NCBI RefSeq assembly: GCF_002160515.1
Contig: NZ_NFKS01000020.1
Location: 1-54,353, forward strand
From: Anaeromassilibacillus sp. An172
Lineage (GTDB): Bacteria > Bacillota > Clostridia > Oscillospirales > Acutalibacteraceae
DNA length: 54,353 nucleotides
Direction: 5' to 3'
Each line of letters begins with the position of its first letter. Position 1 is the stretch's first letter. Shown here piece after piece: positions 7,106 through 15,588 of this stretch. The translations under genes and the position numbers were made by a program. The notes beneath the pieces are model-generated. The model had not been told where the DNA came from, searched no databases, and saw only the letters and a list, made by a program, of their open reading frames with translations.

Positions 7106-8347
7106 ATGAAACAGTTTGGAAAAATACTTAAATTTGAACTTAAAAATTATGCAAAGAATAAGGCGTTTGTCGGTGTAACCATCTTTTTGATGGTGGTTAT
7201 CGCTATTGTTATGTTCTTCCCTCGGATTACAGCCTTGTTCGAATCAGACGATACTTCTAATACCACCGCAGACCTTTCCGTTATGCTCGTAAAGGCAGAT
7301 GATCCTACGCAGGCGGATATGGTGAAAGAAACATTTGCCGCATCCTTTACTGACTATGATGTGCAGATTACAGATGAGGAAATCAGCGTAATCAAGAACA
7401 AAATTACTTCCGGTGATGTGGAGTGTGCTTTTGTGATGAACGGAGCAACCTCATTTACATATTACGTTAATAATCTTTCGATGTACGATATGAACCCCGA
7501 TATTGCGACCAGTGTGTTGCAACAGATCTATCAAATGAATGCTATGATAGGCGGCGGTATGTCTCAAGAAGATGCCGCAGGTGTTATGAGTATTCAGATT
7601 GATGCCGAGGTAGAAAGCCTTGGCAAAGATCAGATGCAAAACTTCTTCTACACCTACATTATGATTTTTGCGCTGTATATGGTTATCCTGCTTTACGGTC
7701 AGATGGTAGCAATGAGTGTTGCAACCGAAAAAAGCTCTCGTGCCATGGAATTGCTTATTACCAGTGCCAAACCCATCAACATGATGTTTGGTAAAGTTTT
7801 AGCGGCTTGTATGGCAGGTCTTGTTCAGCTTGTTGCCATCTTTGGCTCGGCGCTCGTGTTCTACAATGTGAATAAGTCCTATTGGGGAGATAACGGAATC
7901 ATTGATTCCATCTTTAATATTCCGCCCGAGCTGTTTGTCTATATGCTTGTGTTCTTCCTACTTGGCTTCTTGATTTATGCGTTCCTCTATGGTGCAATTT
8001 CCTCTACCGTTTCAAAACTGGAGGATATCAATACTGCTGTTCAGCCGGTAACATTCTTGTTCATTATTGGTTTTATGGTGGTTATGTTCTCAATGAGCAG
8101 CGGAAGTGTGGACAATATACTGATGCAGATTTGCTCTTACATTCCGTTCACCTCACCGATGGCAATGTTCACAAGAATTGCTATGAGCACTGTGCCTTGG
8201 TATGAGATTGCGATTTCCATCGGCATTTTGGTTGCGTCTACCTTTGGAATCGGAATTCTCTCCGCAAAGATCTACCGTGTAGGTGTTCTTATGTACGGAA
8301 CATCTCCCAAGATCGGCAATATTATTAAAGCCGTTTGGAAGGCATAA
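7106..8347 (+). CDS. ABC-2 type permease, NatB/YhaP-like
   Basis: The 413-residue membrane subunit has one N-terminal helix (about 20-42), a large extracytoplasmic section (about 50-175) and five or six helices in the C-terminal half, the layout of NatB/YhaP exporters. It pairs with the ATPase at 6203. The substrate is not visible. Beside LiaF- and DUF4097-like proteins, a role in sodium or toxic-peptide export is plausible but only inferred. The ATG follows AGGAGG (7092-7097). The operon ends at the hairpin at 8355-8382. Confidence 0.83.
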   Translation: MKQFGKILKFELKNYAKNKAFVGVTIFLMVVIAIVMFFPRITALFESDDTSNTTADLSVMLVKADDPTQADMVKETFAASFTDYDVQITDEEISVIKNKITSGDVECAFVMNGATSFTYYVNNLSMYDMNPDIATSVLQQIYQMNAMIGGGMSQEDAAGVMSIQIDAEVESLGKDQMQNFFYTYIMIFALYMVILLYGQMVAMSVATEKSSRAMELLITSAKPINMMFGKVLAACMAGLVQLVAIFGSALVFYNVNKSYWGDNGIIDSIFNIPPELFVYMLVFFLLGFLIYAFLYGAISSTVSKLEDINTAVQPVTFLFIIGFMVVMFSMSSGSVDNILMQICSYIPFTSPMAMFTRIAMSTVPWYEIAISIGILVASTFGIGILSAKIYRVGVLMYGTSPKIGNIIKAVWKA

Positions 8348-8354
8348 TATAGTC

Positions 8355-8382
8355 AAAGGCGTCGCTTTGCAGCGGCGCCTTT
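8355..8382. terminator. Bidirectional terminator between convergent genes
   Basis: The hairpin AAAGGCGTCGC / GCGGCGCCTTT has one G-T pair and a six-base loop. It lies between the plus-strand permease and the minus-strand nitroreductase-like gene and has A and T runs on both sides. Confidence 0.75.
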
Positions 8383-8386
8383 ATCG

Positions 8387-9142
8387 TTATTGTAATAATG
8401 TGTATTTAGCGGTTAGCACTTCTTCGCAATCATCCTTGGCGTTATTGGTAAACAGCTCACGCTCAAAGGAAATATCGTTTTTCATCAGGCAGAGGTCGAG
8501 GAAACAAAGAAAGATACCAATGTCAATGCGGTTATAGTGTGCCACCTTGTCGGCGGGCATAATACCTCGCTTACCCGACTTTTTATAACGGTAAACCGTC
8601 AAAGATTTTTCTTCTGCAGTTACTTTCCACGGCTGTGTGTTGCAGGCACTTGGCGTAAAGCGAACAATTTTACCTATTTCACGATGATGCTCACCGTTCC
8701 ATATCTCATCAATCGGTTTGCGTTTACTTTTAAACATATCTTTGCGGAACTTATCGTCTGCGACCTTTGCAATGGCAATCATTATGACAAAATCAAGACC
8801 GTTATAGGTTGGCTCATCAGGTTTACCGATACCGAACCACAATGCACCAATTCCAAGAGAAGCAAGATATAGGTCAAGCTGTTCACCGATATAACCGATA
8901 TTTTGCAGATAATTATCCTTTTTCTCGCTATATAATAAGATGCAATATTCTTGCCCACGCTTGCAGGTGGTTTGATCGGCAGGTACAATACGGATAGCGG
9001 TCTGTATGCTGTTTATCAACGGCGTAAGATTGTTGTATTTTTCTTCGATGCTTTGTAGTTCATCAGGGTTTATATTGCCAATATCACGAAATATATGAAA
9101 GGATTTTCTTTTGAAAATCATAGAGTAAAGTTCTTTTTCCAT
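8387..9142 (-). CDS. Nitroreductase-like protein (TM nitroreductase family)
   Basis: The 251-residue protein resembles the putative TM-nitroreductase family (TM1586-like). Visible features are an N-terminal FKRKSFHIF segment, a central GEQLDLYLASLGIGALWFG stretch typical of the flavin fold and a second-half FTPSACNTQPWK motif like the FMN-binding segment of nitroreductases. It probably binds FMN and reduces small molecules; the substrate is unknown. ATG 9142 follows a perfect AGGAGGCG site at 9151-9158; a longer frame lacks one. It is a single gene with its own promoter, transcribed against the ABC operon. Confidence 0.72.
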   Translation of the reverse strand: MEKELYSMIFKRKSFHIFRDIGNINPDELQSIEEKYNNLTPLINSIQTAIRIVPADQTTCKRGQEYCILLYSEKKDNYLQNIGYIGEQLDLYLASLGIGALWFGIGKPDEPTYNGLDFVIMIAIAKVADDKFRKDMFKSKRKPIDEIWNGEHHREIGKIVRFTPSACNTQPWKVTAEEKSLTVYRYKKSGKRGIMPADKVAHYNRIDIGIFLCFLDLCLMKNDISFERELFTNNAKDDCEEVLTAKYTLLQ

Positions 9143-9170
9143 ACTGCATTCGCCTCCTAAAAACAAATAT

Positions 9171-9199
9171 ATTTTATCAAATCAAATTTTAAATGTCAA
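9171..9199 (-). promoter_or_regulatory. Promoter of the nitroreductase-like gene
   Basis: On the minus strand TTGACA (9199-9194) and TAAAAT (9176-9171) are separated by exactly 17 bases, a near-consensus sigma-A promoter 30 bases before the start codon. Confidence 0.75.
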
Positions 9200-9250
9200 C
9201 AAAAGTTAATGTAAAATATATATAATTTAATGTATACCATTAAAAACATA

Positions 9251-9279
9251 TTGACAAACATTAAGGGCTGTGTTATACT
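9251..9279 (+). promoter_or_regulatory. Promoter of the DUF2975/XRE pair
   Basis: TTGACA (9251-9256) and TATACT (9274-9279) are 17 bases apart, a near-consensus sigma-A promoter. A TTTGGAGG ribosome site at 9296-9303 follows. Confidence 0.8.
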
Positions 9280-9311
9280 TATGCCAACAAATCACTTTGG
9301 AGGTATGAGTA

Positions 9312-9869
9312 ATGAAAGGTCTTAATAAACTCGGAAAGGTTATTACAAAGATTTTAGAGGTATTCCATTGGGTTGGTGCAGCTTTAATGACGGCGGCCAC
9401 TGTTTGTTCTGCCGTAGCACCCGATTGGGTAAAATATTTTGTCGGCTTCGATGCAAAGGAATGCTGCGGTGTGAACCTGGATGTATATGGATTTGAGGTT
9501 AATCTCCCAGTTGCTAATGGTAATGTCGATATGACTGCATTTCTTATTTTTGGTATTGGCGCAGTTATCATTCTTGTTGTGATGGCTATGGTGTTCCGTA
9601 ATCTGTATCTTATCTTCAAGAACTCTGAAAACACCACTCCATTCCAAAAGGATAATATTCGTATGATGCGTGAGATTGGTATTTTCTCTATTGCAGTCCC
9701 TGTAATCGGACTTTTTATGAGTTTTATTGTCCGTTTGATCATCGGTGTGGATGCCGTGGAAAACAGCATGGATATGAATGGCGTTTTTATGGGAATTGTC
9801 GTCCTCTGTCTGACACAGTTCTTTGTTCACGGTGCTGAGCTTGAAAAAGATGTAGACGGTCTGCTGTAA
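9312..9869 (+). CDS. DUF2975-family membrane protein
   Basis: The 185-residue protein has four predicted membrane helices (about 20-40, 72-96, 118-140, 155-175) and matches the layout of DUF2975 proteins, which have no firm biochemical role. These are typically encoded with a small XRE-type regulator of the YozG kind, and that is the arrangement here (the next gene starts 10 bases later). The pair is a common cargo unit in Firmicutes elements. The start has a strong GGAGG site. Confidence 0.75.
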   Translation: MKGLNKLGKVITKILEVFHWVGAALMTAATVCSAVAPDWVKYFVGFDAKECCGVNLDVYGFEVNLPVANGNVDMTAFLIFGIGAVIILVVMAMVFRNLYLIFKNSENTTPFQKDNIRMMREIGIFSIAVPVIGLFMSFIVRLIIGVDAVENSMDMNGVFMGIVVLCLTQFFVHGAELEKDVDGLL

Positions 9870-9879
9870 GGAGGGCGCT

Positions 9880-10092
9880 ATGGGAAAAATAGTACTCCGC
9901 TTGGATAGAATGATGGTAGATAGAAAAATGTCCTTAAACGAGCTTGCAGAGCGTGTGGGGATTTCTAACGTCAACTTATCCAAAATCAAAAACAACAAAG
10001 TAACGGCTATCCGCTTTTCCACCCTTGCGGCAATTTGCGAGGTGCTTGATTGCGAAGCCGGAGATATTTTAGAATTTCAAAAAGAAGATTGA
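9880..10092 (+). CDS. Small XRE/Cro-type DNA-binding regulator (YozG-like)
   Basis: The 70-residue protein is almost entirely a helix-turn-helix domain: MSLNELAERVGISNVNLSKI marks the HTH (about residues 17-36), followed by the family-typical AICEVLDCEAGDILE ending. It likely represses its own operon with the DUF2975 partner. The ribosome site is AAGGAGG. A terminator follows 6 bases after the stop. Confidence 0.85.
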   Translation: MGKIVLRLDRMMVDRKMSLNELAERVGISNVNLSKIKNNKVTAIRFSTLAAICEVLDCEAGDILEFQKED

Positions 10093-10097
10093 TATGA

Positions 10098-10122
10098 AAG
10101 CGTCGCTTCGGCGGCGCTTTTT
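10098..10122 (+). terminator. Rho-independent terminator after the XRE gene
   Basis: The hairpin AGCGTCGC-TTCG-GCGGCGCT, with a TTCG tetraloop, is followed by five T. Confidence 0.85.
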
Positions 10123-10200
10123 GCATTTTATATCGAAAACGCTGGACTTGTGAAAAGTGTTGTGGTATGTATTTGTGTTGCAAAAGGAGGTGCAACGCAC

Positions 10201-10485
10201 ATGACAACACTTGAAGATTTATACTACGGAAACATCAGTCCGCACGAAAGGTATATCAAGCGAGGGACGAGAGTCGATAAGCTCGTCAAACTGATATGCA
10301 AAAATGAGGAAGAACTGAATGCAGGGCTTACAGAAAAGCAAAAAGAAACCTTTGAAAAGTTCAAGGACTGCACAAGCGAACTGTCCTGCATCACCGAGCG
10401 TGAGGCATTCAGTTCGGGATTTATCCTCGCAACACGTATTATGGTGGAAGTGATGCAAGGCTTGGAGGAGGTCGAGGATATATGA
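10201..10485 (+). CDS. DUF6809-like small protein
   Basis: The 94-residue acidic helical protein begins MTTLEDLYYGNI and resembles DUF6809 proteins of clostridial accessory regions. Its function is unknown. ATG 10201 is preceded by AAAGGAGG (10184-10191), which decides the start over longer in-frame openings. It shares ATGA with the lipoprotein gene downstream, so the two are probably translated together. Confidence 0.65.
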   Translation: MTTLEDLYYGNISPHERYIKRGTRVDKLVKLICKNEEELNAGLTEKQKETFEKFKDCTSELSCITEREAFSSGFILATRIMVEVMQGLEEVEDI

Positions 10486-11342
10486 AGAAAATCATAATCC
10501 TTCTTCTCTGCTGTGGGGTGCTCATCGGCATGGTGGGATGCGGTGGCAACACCGCACCGCCGCCTACCGAGAGTCCGCCGACAACGGTATCAGAAACGAT
10601 AATAACAGAAACACCAACCGAAACAACACCGCCTGCGACGGCGGTAGAGCCGACAGAGAAAGAAAACGAGCCTACCCCGACTGAGAGCAAGGATCAGCCA
10701 ACCGAGCCGACTGTGACCGCCACAGAGCCGACAACAACGGCAAAGCCAACGGAAGAACCCAAACCTACGGTTATAACAAAACCGACCGAGTCTTCGGTGG
10801 CGAAAACTCCGACGGAAAACGAATGCATCACTATATTGGAAACGGACGATCCGCCTACGGAAGAAATTATAATCCCACCCAAACCGAGCGCGGATACAGT
10901 GGCACAGAAGGTCGCAGAATACATAAATCAGTTCCGCACTGAGCAGGGTGATGTCACCGCAACGGTCATCCCCGGACTAACCGAATATTGCAAATACCGA
11001 TGCACTCAGCTTAAAACAAATTTTGCTCATGATACTGCCGACCAACGAGCAACCGCCGAAGCTCTACAGTACGGCGAATATGTTGACTGGTCACTATACG
11101 GTATCGAAGGCGAAGAAAATTATTATACCGCCAATGTGCGCGAAGCCATCGGAAAAGGCAATTGGGGCGGCATGGCTGATGAGATAGCCTACTCCATAGC
11201 AAACGGATTCAGAAACAGCAAGGGGCACTGGTCATATGTCGGCAGCTCCAAATATAACTACATGGCGGTCGGCGTGATGTATGACGGATATTACTGGTAT
11301 GTCTGCGTATGCATGGACTCTGAAAATACAGACTTAAAATAA
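10482..11342 (+). CDS. Secreted lipoprotein with Thr/Pro-rich linker and CAP (SCP/PR1) domain
   Basis: The 286-residue protein has a lipoprotein signal peptide with lipobox (GMVGC, Cys about residue 20). A long low-complexity linker of TEPT/PTE repeats (about 25-135) follows, then a CAP domain (about 140-285). The CAP domain is supported by a His-rich NFAHD segment and the signature-like KGHWSYVGSSKYNYMAVGV. It is probably lipid-anchored outside the cell with the CAP domain held away from the membrane. CAP proteins bind lipids or act on the envelope; no specific activity can be assigned. The gene overlaps the DUF6809-like gene by four bases. Confidence 0.8.
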   Translation: MKKIIILLLCCGVLIGMVGCGGNTAPPPTESPPTTVSETIITETPTETTPPATAVEPTEKENEPTPTESKDQPTEPTVTATEPTTTAKPTEEPKPTVITKPTESSVAKTPTENECITILETDDPPTEEIIIPPKPSADTVAQKVAEYINQFRTEQGDVTATVIPGLTEYCKYRCTQLKTNFAHDTADQRATAEALQYGEYVDWSLYGIEGEENYYTANVREAIGKGNWGGMADEIAYSIANGFRNSKGHWSYVGSSKYNYMAVGVMYDGYYWYVCVCMDSENTDLK

Positions 11343-11351
11343 GCATATAAA

Positions 11352-11412
11352 TACCCACTGGATGCGGCGGTTCTATGCGAAACCTTGCCACAACATCCGG
11401 TGGGTAATTTTT
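11352..11412 (+). terminator. Long hairpin terminator after the CAP lipoprotein
   Basis: A 13-bp stem (TACCCACTGGATG / CATCCGGTGGGTA) encloses a 29-base loop and is followed by ATTTTTTTA. The loop itself could pair further. Confidence 0.75.
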
Positions 11413-11494
11413 TTATTTGCCTTTGTAGCCGTTTGTTTTATTCGAAATGGCCTACGGCTCGATGAAACTATTTCTGTTCGATTTTACGGGGTTT

Positions 11495-12349
11495 TTATTC
11501 GTGACATCGTTCTGCCTCGCGCATTACAGTGCGGTAAACCGATTTCCATAATCGCAAACTGCTTTCGGGATATTTTTCACGCATTTTACGGATTGCCGCT
11601 TTCCGAGCCTTTATTATTCCGTCCGGCTTCATCATATGTTCCAAGCAAAGCTCGTCAAGGTCGATGTGCTTATAACCGAACAACGCATAAGAACCACCAA
11701 GGATCTCTCTGTCTTTTTTCGGCAGCGCCTCAAATAACTCCTTTAAAAATTCAAGGCAAAGCTTATGATATACAATTCTGTCAGTGGATGCCGAGGACTT
11801 GTTCGGCATCAGACGCTCATACGGATCATACGGCTCTCCGTCCTCGTAAGGCACAAGGTCATAGACCGAAAGAAAGTGTGTGTTATAACCAATATGCCGA
11901 GCAACATCCTCAACGGAAATACCAAGTTCTTTTGCAATTTCCTCCGGCTCCTTGCCTGTATCGTAATATAACTGCTGTGCTTTCCGCAGCTCCGCCATAT
12001 CCTCAGGATCAAAGAAAAGAACGCCGAGATTACATTCCATCCACCGATACATTGCACCCTTCAGGCGAGGATAAAGATAGGTGGTGAGCTTTGCCCGTTC
12101 CGGTTCGTATTTCTTTTTGCGAAGGAGAGAGAAAAACTCAAGCATACCTTCGTAAAAAAGTTCATTCACAACATATTTGGAATGTGCCGTCAGTTTATTC
12201 GGATGCTCCGCACTTTTATTATAACAGTTAAAATTAACGGCAACTTCCTTTGCGATACTGCGGATAAAACCGATATTTTTATTATAAAGTTTCTCTAAAA
12301 TCGTTTCGTCGCCGTCATAGAACTTTAAAATTAATTCTTCGTTGGTCAT
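11495..12349 (-). CDS. Sigma-70-family sigma-factor-like protein
   Basis: The 284-residue protein has a sigma region-2-like helical segment (about 60-105: YVVNELFYEGMLEFF, then LTTYLYPRLKGAMYRW). Next is an IAKELGISVEDVARHIGYN segment resembling region 3, and a C-terminal region-4-like stretch with RKAAIRKMREKYP. It may direct transcription of element genes. It lies after the DUF6076 gene with 55 bases between them, both on the minus strand. The start has GGAGGTGAGC just upstream. Confidence 0.72.
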   Translation of the reverse strand: MTNEELILKFYDGDETILEKLYNKNIGFIRSIAKEVAVNFNCYNKSAEHPNKLTAHSKYVVNELFYEGMLEFFSLLRKKKYEPERAKLTTYLYPRLKGAMYRWMECNLGVLFFDPEDMAELRKAQQLYYDTGKEPEEIAKELGISVEDVARHIGYNTHFLSVYDLVPYEDGEPYDPYERLMPNKSSASTDRIVYHKLCLEFLKELFEALPKKDREILGGSYALFGYKHIDLDELCLEHMMKPDGIIKARKAAIRKMREKYPESSLRLWKSVYRTVMREAERCHE

Positions 12350-12404
12350 AAGCTCACCTCCTCCACTATAATTCTAACAAACGATGTGCACCATAAACCG
12401 TACT

Positions 12405-13718
12405 TTACTCAGACTTCGGTCTGCCGCGCGGTTTGGTTTTACGAACAACATCACACAACGGATATAGATTTTTAGATGCAAGTTGCTCTTCAAACTCCTC
12501 ATTTGTTGTTCCCGATCTTGTGGTTGCATCGTAATATAAATCCTGCGCCGTGCGGTATAATTTATATTTTTCTTCTTGTGTTATCACTCCACGGGAGAAA
12601 TCCTTATCGATACGCAAGTAACAACGGCGAAGGGATTGCGCCTTGGGGTTGTCAGCCTGTAATTCTTTTATTCCCTTGCGGTGATAACCAAGCTGAGCGC
12701 AGGTGTACTTTGGATTATCGGGTGCAGGGTTGTCGCAATACTTGGTGTGGTATCCCTTTTTAAGCAAAAAGTATCTGCCGCAGTATTCACATTTGCGGAT
12801 AATATATCCCACTTCCAATGCCTTGTAAAAATCCATTTTAAGCAGTGCCTGTAACGACTCCACCTCATAATACTGATAGATTTTATATTCTCCCGACCCC
12901 TCAAAAGTTTCCCTTGGCATATGGCGAAGGATTACAGGATCATTAGCGGTAAAGTATCCCGAACCCTCAACCGGATTGGCGATAAACTTTTCAGCACGGG
13001 GATGGTTAAACAAGTCATCAAGAGCCATTGCATAGTTGTTGGTATCAAGCTTATTCAGAGAGGATAAAAAGAATTTTATGAAATTAAATATCGTTGTGTT
13101 GAATGAATTTATATCGTAAAGCGCCTTTGCATATGCATCGCAGTAATCCTTATAATACTTCCACTTAACTGCGATGTTGCCCGGATAAATCAGCAACGCT
13201 CTTGTTTTTTCGGGTGGCAGTTCAGGAATTGGCGGCTGGGGTGTGGTAACACAGAACGCCTTTTCTGTCTGGGTGTTTGTGTAATATTCTTTATTTACAC
13301 CGCCATAATTATTTGGATTCTCAAGGTAATCTTCGTAGGCGGTAATTTTATTTAATACTTCAATGTCATGTTCAGAAAGCTCACAATCGTCACTCTCAAA
13401 CATCGATTGCTGTGCTGTAAACTGTTCAGCTTCTGCAAAAATATCTGTCTCCTCTCGCACAAGTTCAAGGCAGGGGAACTCACAGATCATAGCATCGAGT
13501 TTTATATATTCCTTGTTGGCTTCATACCAATCAGAAAGTTTCTTGCTCCGCATATATTCGCTTAACTTGCTTTGTGCAAGTTCCAACTGTTCGCGCATAG
13601 CAGCATATTTATCTTTCGGCAGATTCAAAAACTCAGTTGTCAGGTCACCGAGCGAAAACTTTTTACCATTAATTTCGATGTGTTTATCACCGATGCAAAA
13701 AGATATACATCCAAACAA
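12405..13718 (-). CDS. DUF6076-like protein with a zinc-finger-type cysteine motif
   Basis: The protein has about 437 residues. A C-terminal CEYCGRYFLLKKGYHTKYC motif with a further CAQ resembles a metal-binding site and is typical of DUF6076 proteins. No enzyme motif was seen; function unknown. TTG at 13718 is the likely start because AGGAGGTG lies 7 bases upstream; a longer frame to 13808 lacks such a site and begins with unlikely sequence. It is followed on the same strand by the sigma-like gene, suggesting a two-gene unit. Confidence 0.65.
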   Translation of the reverse strand: MFGCISFCIGDKHIEINGKKFSLGDLTTEFLNLPKDKYAAMREQLELAQSKLSEYMRSKKLSDWYEANKEYIKLDAMICEFPCLELVREETDIFAEAEQFTAQQSMFESDDCELSEHDIEVLNKITAYEDYLENPNNYGGVNKEYYTNTQTEKAFCVTTPQPPIPELPPEKTRALLIYPGNIAVKWKYYKDYCDAYAKALYDINSFNTTIFNFIKFFLSSLNKLDTNNYAMALDDLFNHPRAEKFIANPVEGSGYFTANDPVILRHMPRETFEGSGEYKIYQYYEVESLQALLKMDFYKALEVGYIIRKCEYCGRYFLLKKGYHTKYCDNPAPDNPKYTCAQLGYHRKGIKELQADNPKAQSLRRCYLRIDKDFSRGVITQEEKYKLYRTAQDLYYDATTRSGTTNEEFEEQLASKNLYPLCDVVRKTKPRGRPKSE

Positions 13719-13812
13719 GAGAACACCTCCTAACTTTAATTTGTCAGCAAATAGTTTTATATTATATATGACAATTATTATTTTATCATTTTTTCTTACA
13801 CAATACAAGTAG

Positions 13813-13853
13813 AAGGGCGAAAGTCAGAGTAAAAAACTTTGACTCTCGCCCTT
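13813..13853. terminator. Hairpin between divergent genes, possible terminator or operator
   Basis: AAGGGCGAAAGTCAGAG pairs with TTTGACTCTCGCCCTT around a short A-rich loop, with weak T runs on the right. It lies between the divergent DUF6076 and RepA-like genes, so it may regulate either rather than end a transcript. Confidence 0.5.
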
Positions 13854-13879
13854 ACTTTATTTCAAGGAGGTGTTTTCAA

Positions 13880-14920
13880 ATGACTGAAAACAAACCGAAA
13901 CTCACCGTTATAGACGGTGAAACCCTAATGGATACAAGACTGGAACCGACCAAGTTTTGTATCGACACTCTGTTGCCGCAAGGAATAACAATCCTCGGCG
14001 GCGCACCTAAAATCGGTAAATCGTGGTGGGTGCTGGATATTTGTATCCGCATCGCCAAAGGAGAAAGCGTGTGGGGTATGCCAACCACCAAAGGCACAAC
14101 GCTGTATCTTTGCTTGGAGGATACGCTCAGGCGTGTGCAAGAGCGACTGTGTTTAATCACAGATGACGTTCCCTCCAACGCTTTCTTTGCAACGGCGGCG
14201 CATACGCTTGCCGAAGGTCTCTGCGATGAAATCTATGCGTTTGTGAAGGAGCATCCCGATACCGTTCTCGTTGCAATCGATACTTTTCAGATCGTGCGTA
14301 ACGGCGGTGTGGATACCTCTTACGGTAACGACTACGATGAAATCCGTCAGATGAAGCAGTTGGCAGACGAGCTTAATATCTCTCTTCTGTTGGTGCATCA
14401 CCTTCGTAAGCAGGGCGATAGTGATCCGCTGAACAAACTGTCAGGCACGACCGGAATCGTAGGCGCAGTCGATTCGGTCTTCGTGCTTGACAAAAGCAAA
14501 CGCAGTGAAAACCTCGCCACACTCGTTTGCACGGGCAGAGATATTGAGCATCGGCAGTTTGAACTAAAGTTCTCAAACAAGGATTTTCTATGGGAAGTAA
14601 AATCCGACAGCCGTGAGCAACCCGAAAAATTGTTGCCGCCGGAGATGGAATTGCTCGTTCAGTTTATGAAAGAACAAAAATCTTTCGTAGGCGGTAACAG
14701 TGAGTTCGTGGAACTGTTCAATAGACTGACCGACAGTGAGGTAACAGTCAAAGGCTTCAAGCAAATGATGAACCGTTGGCGGTACGACCTTGAAAAACTC
14801 GGGGTGCATTACCGTGACCACCGCAGTAATGGAACACGGCTACTGGAAGTGAAATATATTTCCTCTTCTGCTGTGTGCAGTGACGAAAGTGCCGTAAGTG
14901 ACGAAACAAATTCGGTGTAG
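13880..14920 (+). CDS. RepA/RecA-like AAA ATPase (AAA_25), element A replication helicase candidate
   Basis: The 346-residue protein has a Walker A of form GGAPKIGKSWW (about 38-48), a LYLCLEDT segment, a Walker B-like VLVAIDTFQIV (about 132-142) and LLLVHHLRKQGDSD followed by a KLSGTTGIVGAVDS motif. This set is typical of RSF1010 RepA-like hexameric helicases found on mobilizable elements. The C-terminus is a helical DNA-binding-like region. A close functional counterpart lies at 31431-32456 in element B, also just before an oriT/relaxase unit. It probably supports replication of the excised circle; no separate initiator was identified. AAGGAGGTG precedes the ATG. Confidence 0.8.
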   Translation: MTENKPKLTVIDGETLMDTRLEPTKFCIDTLLPQGITILGGAPKIGKSWWVLDICIRIAKGESVWGMPTTKGTTLYLCLEDTLRRVQERLCLITDDVPSNAFFATAAHTLAEGLCDEIYAFVKEHPDTVLVAIDTFQIVRNGGVDTSYGNDYDEIRQMKQLADELNISLLLVHHLRKQGDSDPLNKLSGTTGIVGAVDSVFVLDKSKRSENLATLVCTGRDIEHRQFELKFSNKDFLWEVKSDSREQPEKLLPPEMELLVQFMKEQKSFVGGNSEFVELFNRLTDSEVTVKGFKQMMNRWRYDLEKLGVHYRDHRSNGTRLLEVKYISSSAVCSDESAVSDETNSV

Positions 14921-15195
14921 AAAACATTTGTCACTTTCGTCCCTTGCGTTCCTGTGAAGCGTTTGTCCGCCCGTTTGCCGAACGGTTTGCAAGTTGGAGT
15001 AAACACCCGACCGCCTCGGTTAAAACGCAACACAGGGCAAATGTGAGCCGTGTGTGCGGAGATTTGTCGCTGAAGGTTACTCAAAAAGCGATAAAAACTA
15101 CCGCATTTTATTTCTCTCCTTTAGGAGAGAACCAGCATCGCCTTTGGCTGTACGACCACCGCTAAAGCGGCGGCCGCGCCTTCGACTGCTGTTTA

Positions 15196-15245
15196 TTGGG
15201 CAGAAGCCCAAACCCACTTCTTACCTTCTTTGAAAAGAAGGTAAG
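15196..15245 (+). other. oriT: Candidate oriT of element A
   Basis: TTGGGC-AGAA-GCCCAA (15196-15211) is followed by an 11-bp inverted repeat CTTACCTTCTT (15220-15230) / AAGAAGGTAAG (15235-15245), about 40 bases before mobC. This pair of repeats next to mobC is the usual form of a MobP-type oriT. The upstream stretch 14921-15195 is gene-free, with small hairpins (CCGCTAAAGCGG near 15161-15172, CTCTCCTTTAGGAGAG near 15114-15129) and no convincing reading frame. Confidence 0.6.
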
Positions 15246-15281
15246 CCAAGAAACTTTAATATTTAAAAGGATGTGTTTTAT

Positions 15282-15584
15282 ATGAAAACTAAACGATTCA
15301 ATTTCAGAGTCTCCGATACGCTGGATGCTCTGATCCGTAAGAAAGCCGCAGATGCCGGAATGAGCATTACCGACTATATCATACTCTGCGCCATCGATAA
15401 AAAGGTAATAAATTACGACGGTCTGCGTGAGCTTACCACACAGGTGAAAAAACTCGGCAACAATGTAAATCAGTTGCTGATACTTTCCCGTCAGGGAAGA
15501 ATCAGCACCGTAAATCTTGCCGCCACCCAAGAGGAACTGAAAAAGATTTACGAACTGCTATCTGCCGAGCTTGGAAGAGGGTGA
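15282..15584 (+). CDS. mobC: MobC-like relaxosome protein of element A
   Basis: The 100-residue protein has a ribbon-helix-helix-like N-terminus (RFNFRVSDTLDALIRKKAADAG, about 4-26) and the conserved LTTQVKKLGNNVNQLL segment of MobC. It would bind the adjacent oriT and assist the relaxase. ATG 15282 fits an AAAAGGA site better than the in-frame GTG at 15273. The relaxase start follows 4 bases after its stop. Confidence 0.82.
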   Translation: MKTKRFNFRVSDTLDALIRKKAADAGMSITDYIILCAIDKKVINYDGLRELTTQVKKLGNNVNQLLILSRQGRISTVNLAATQEELKKIYELLSAELGRG

Positions 15585-15588
15585 TGTT

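Noticed and set aside
9227-10022. Long minus-strand frames over the DUF2975 gene
   Set aside because: The plus strand has a perfect promoter, ribosome site and family match. The opposite frames have none of these and low-quality composition.
9384-10022. Toxin-antitoxin pair suggested by the small XRE gene
   Set aside because: The partner is a four-helix DUF2975 membrane protein, a known pairing without toxin features.
11362-12087. Plus-strand 241-codon frame opposite the sigma-like gene
   Set aside because: The minus strand has a strong GGAGG site and sigma-like domains. The plus frame is rich in Cys, Pro and Arg without a start signal.
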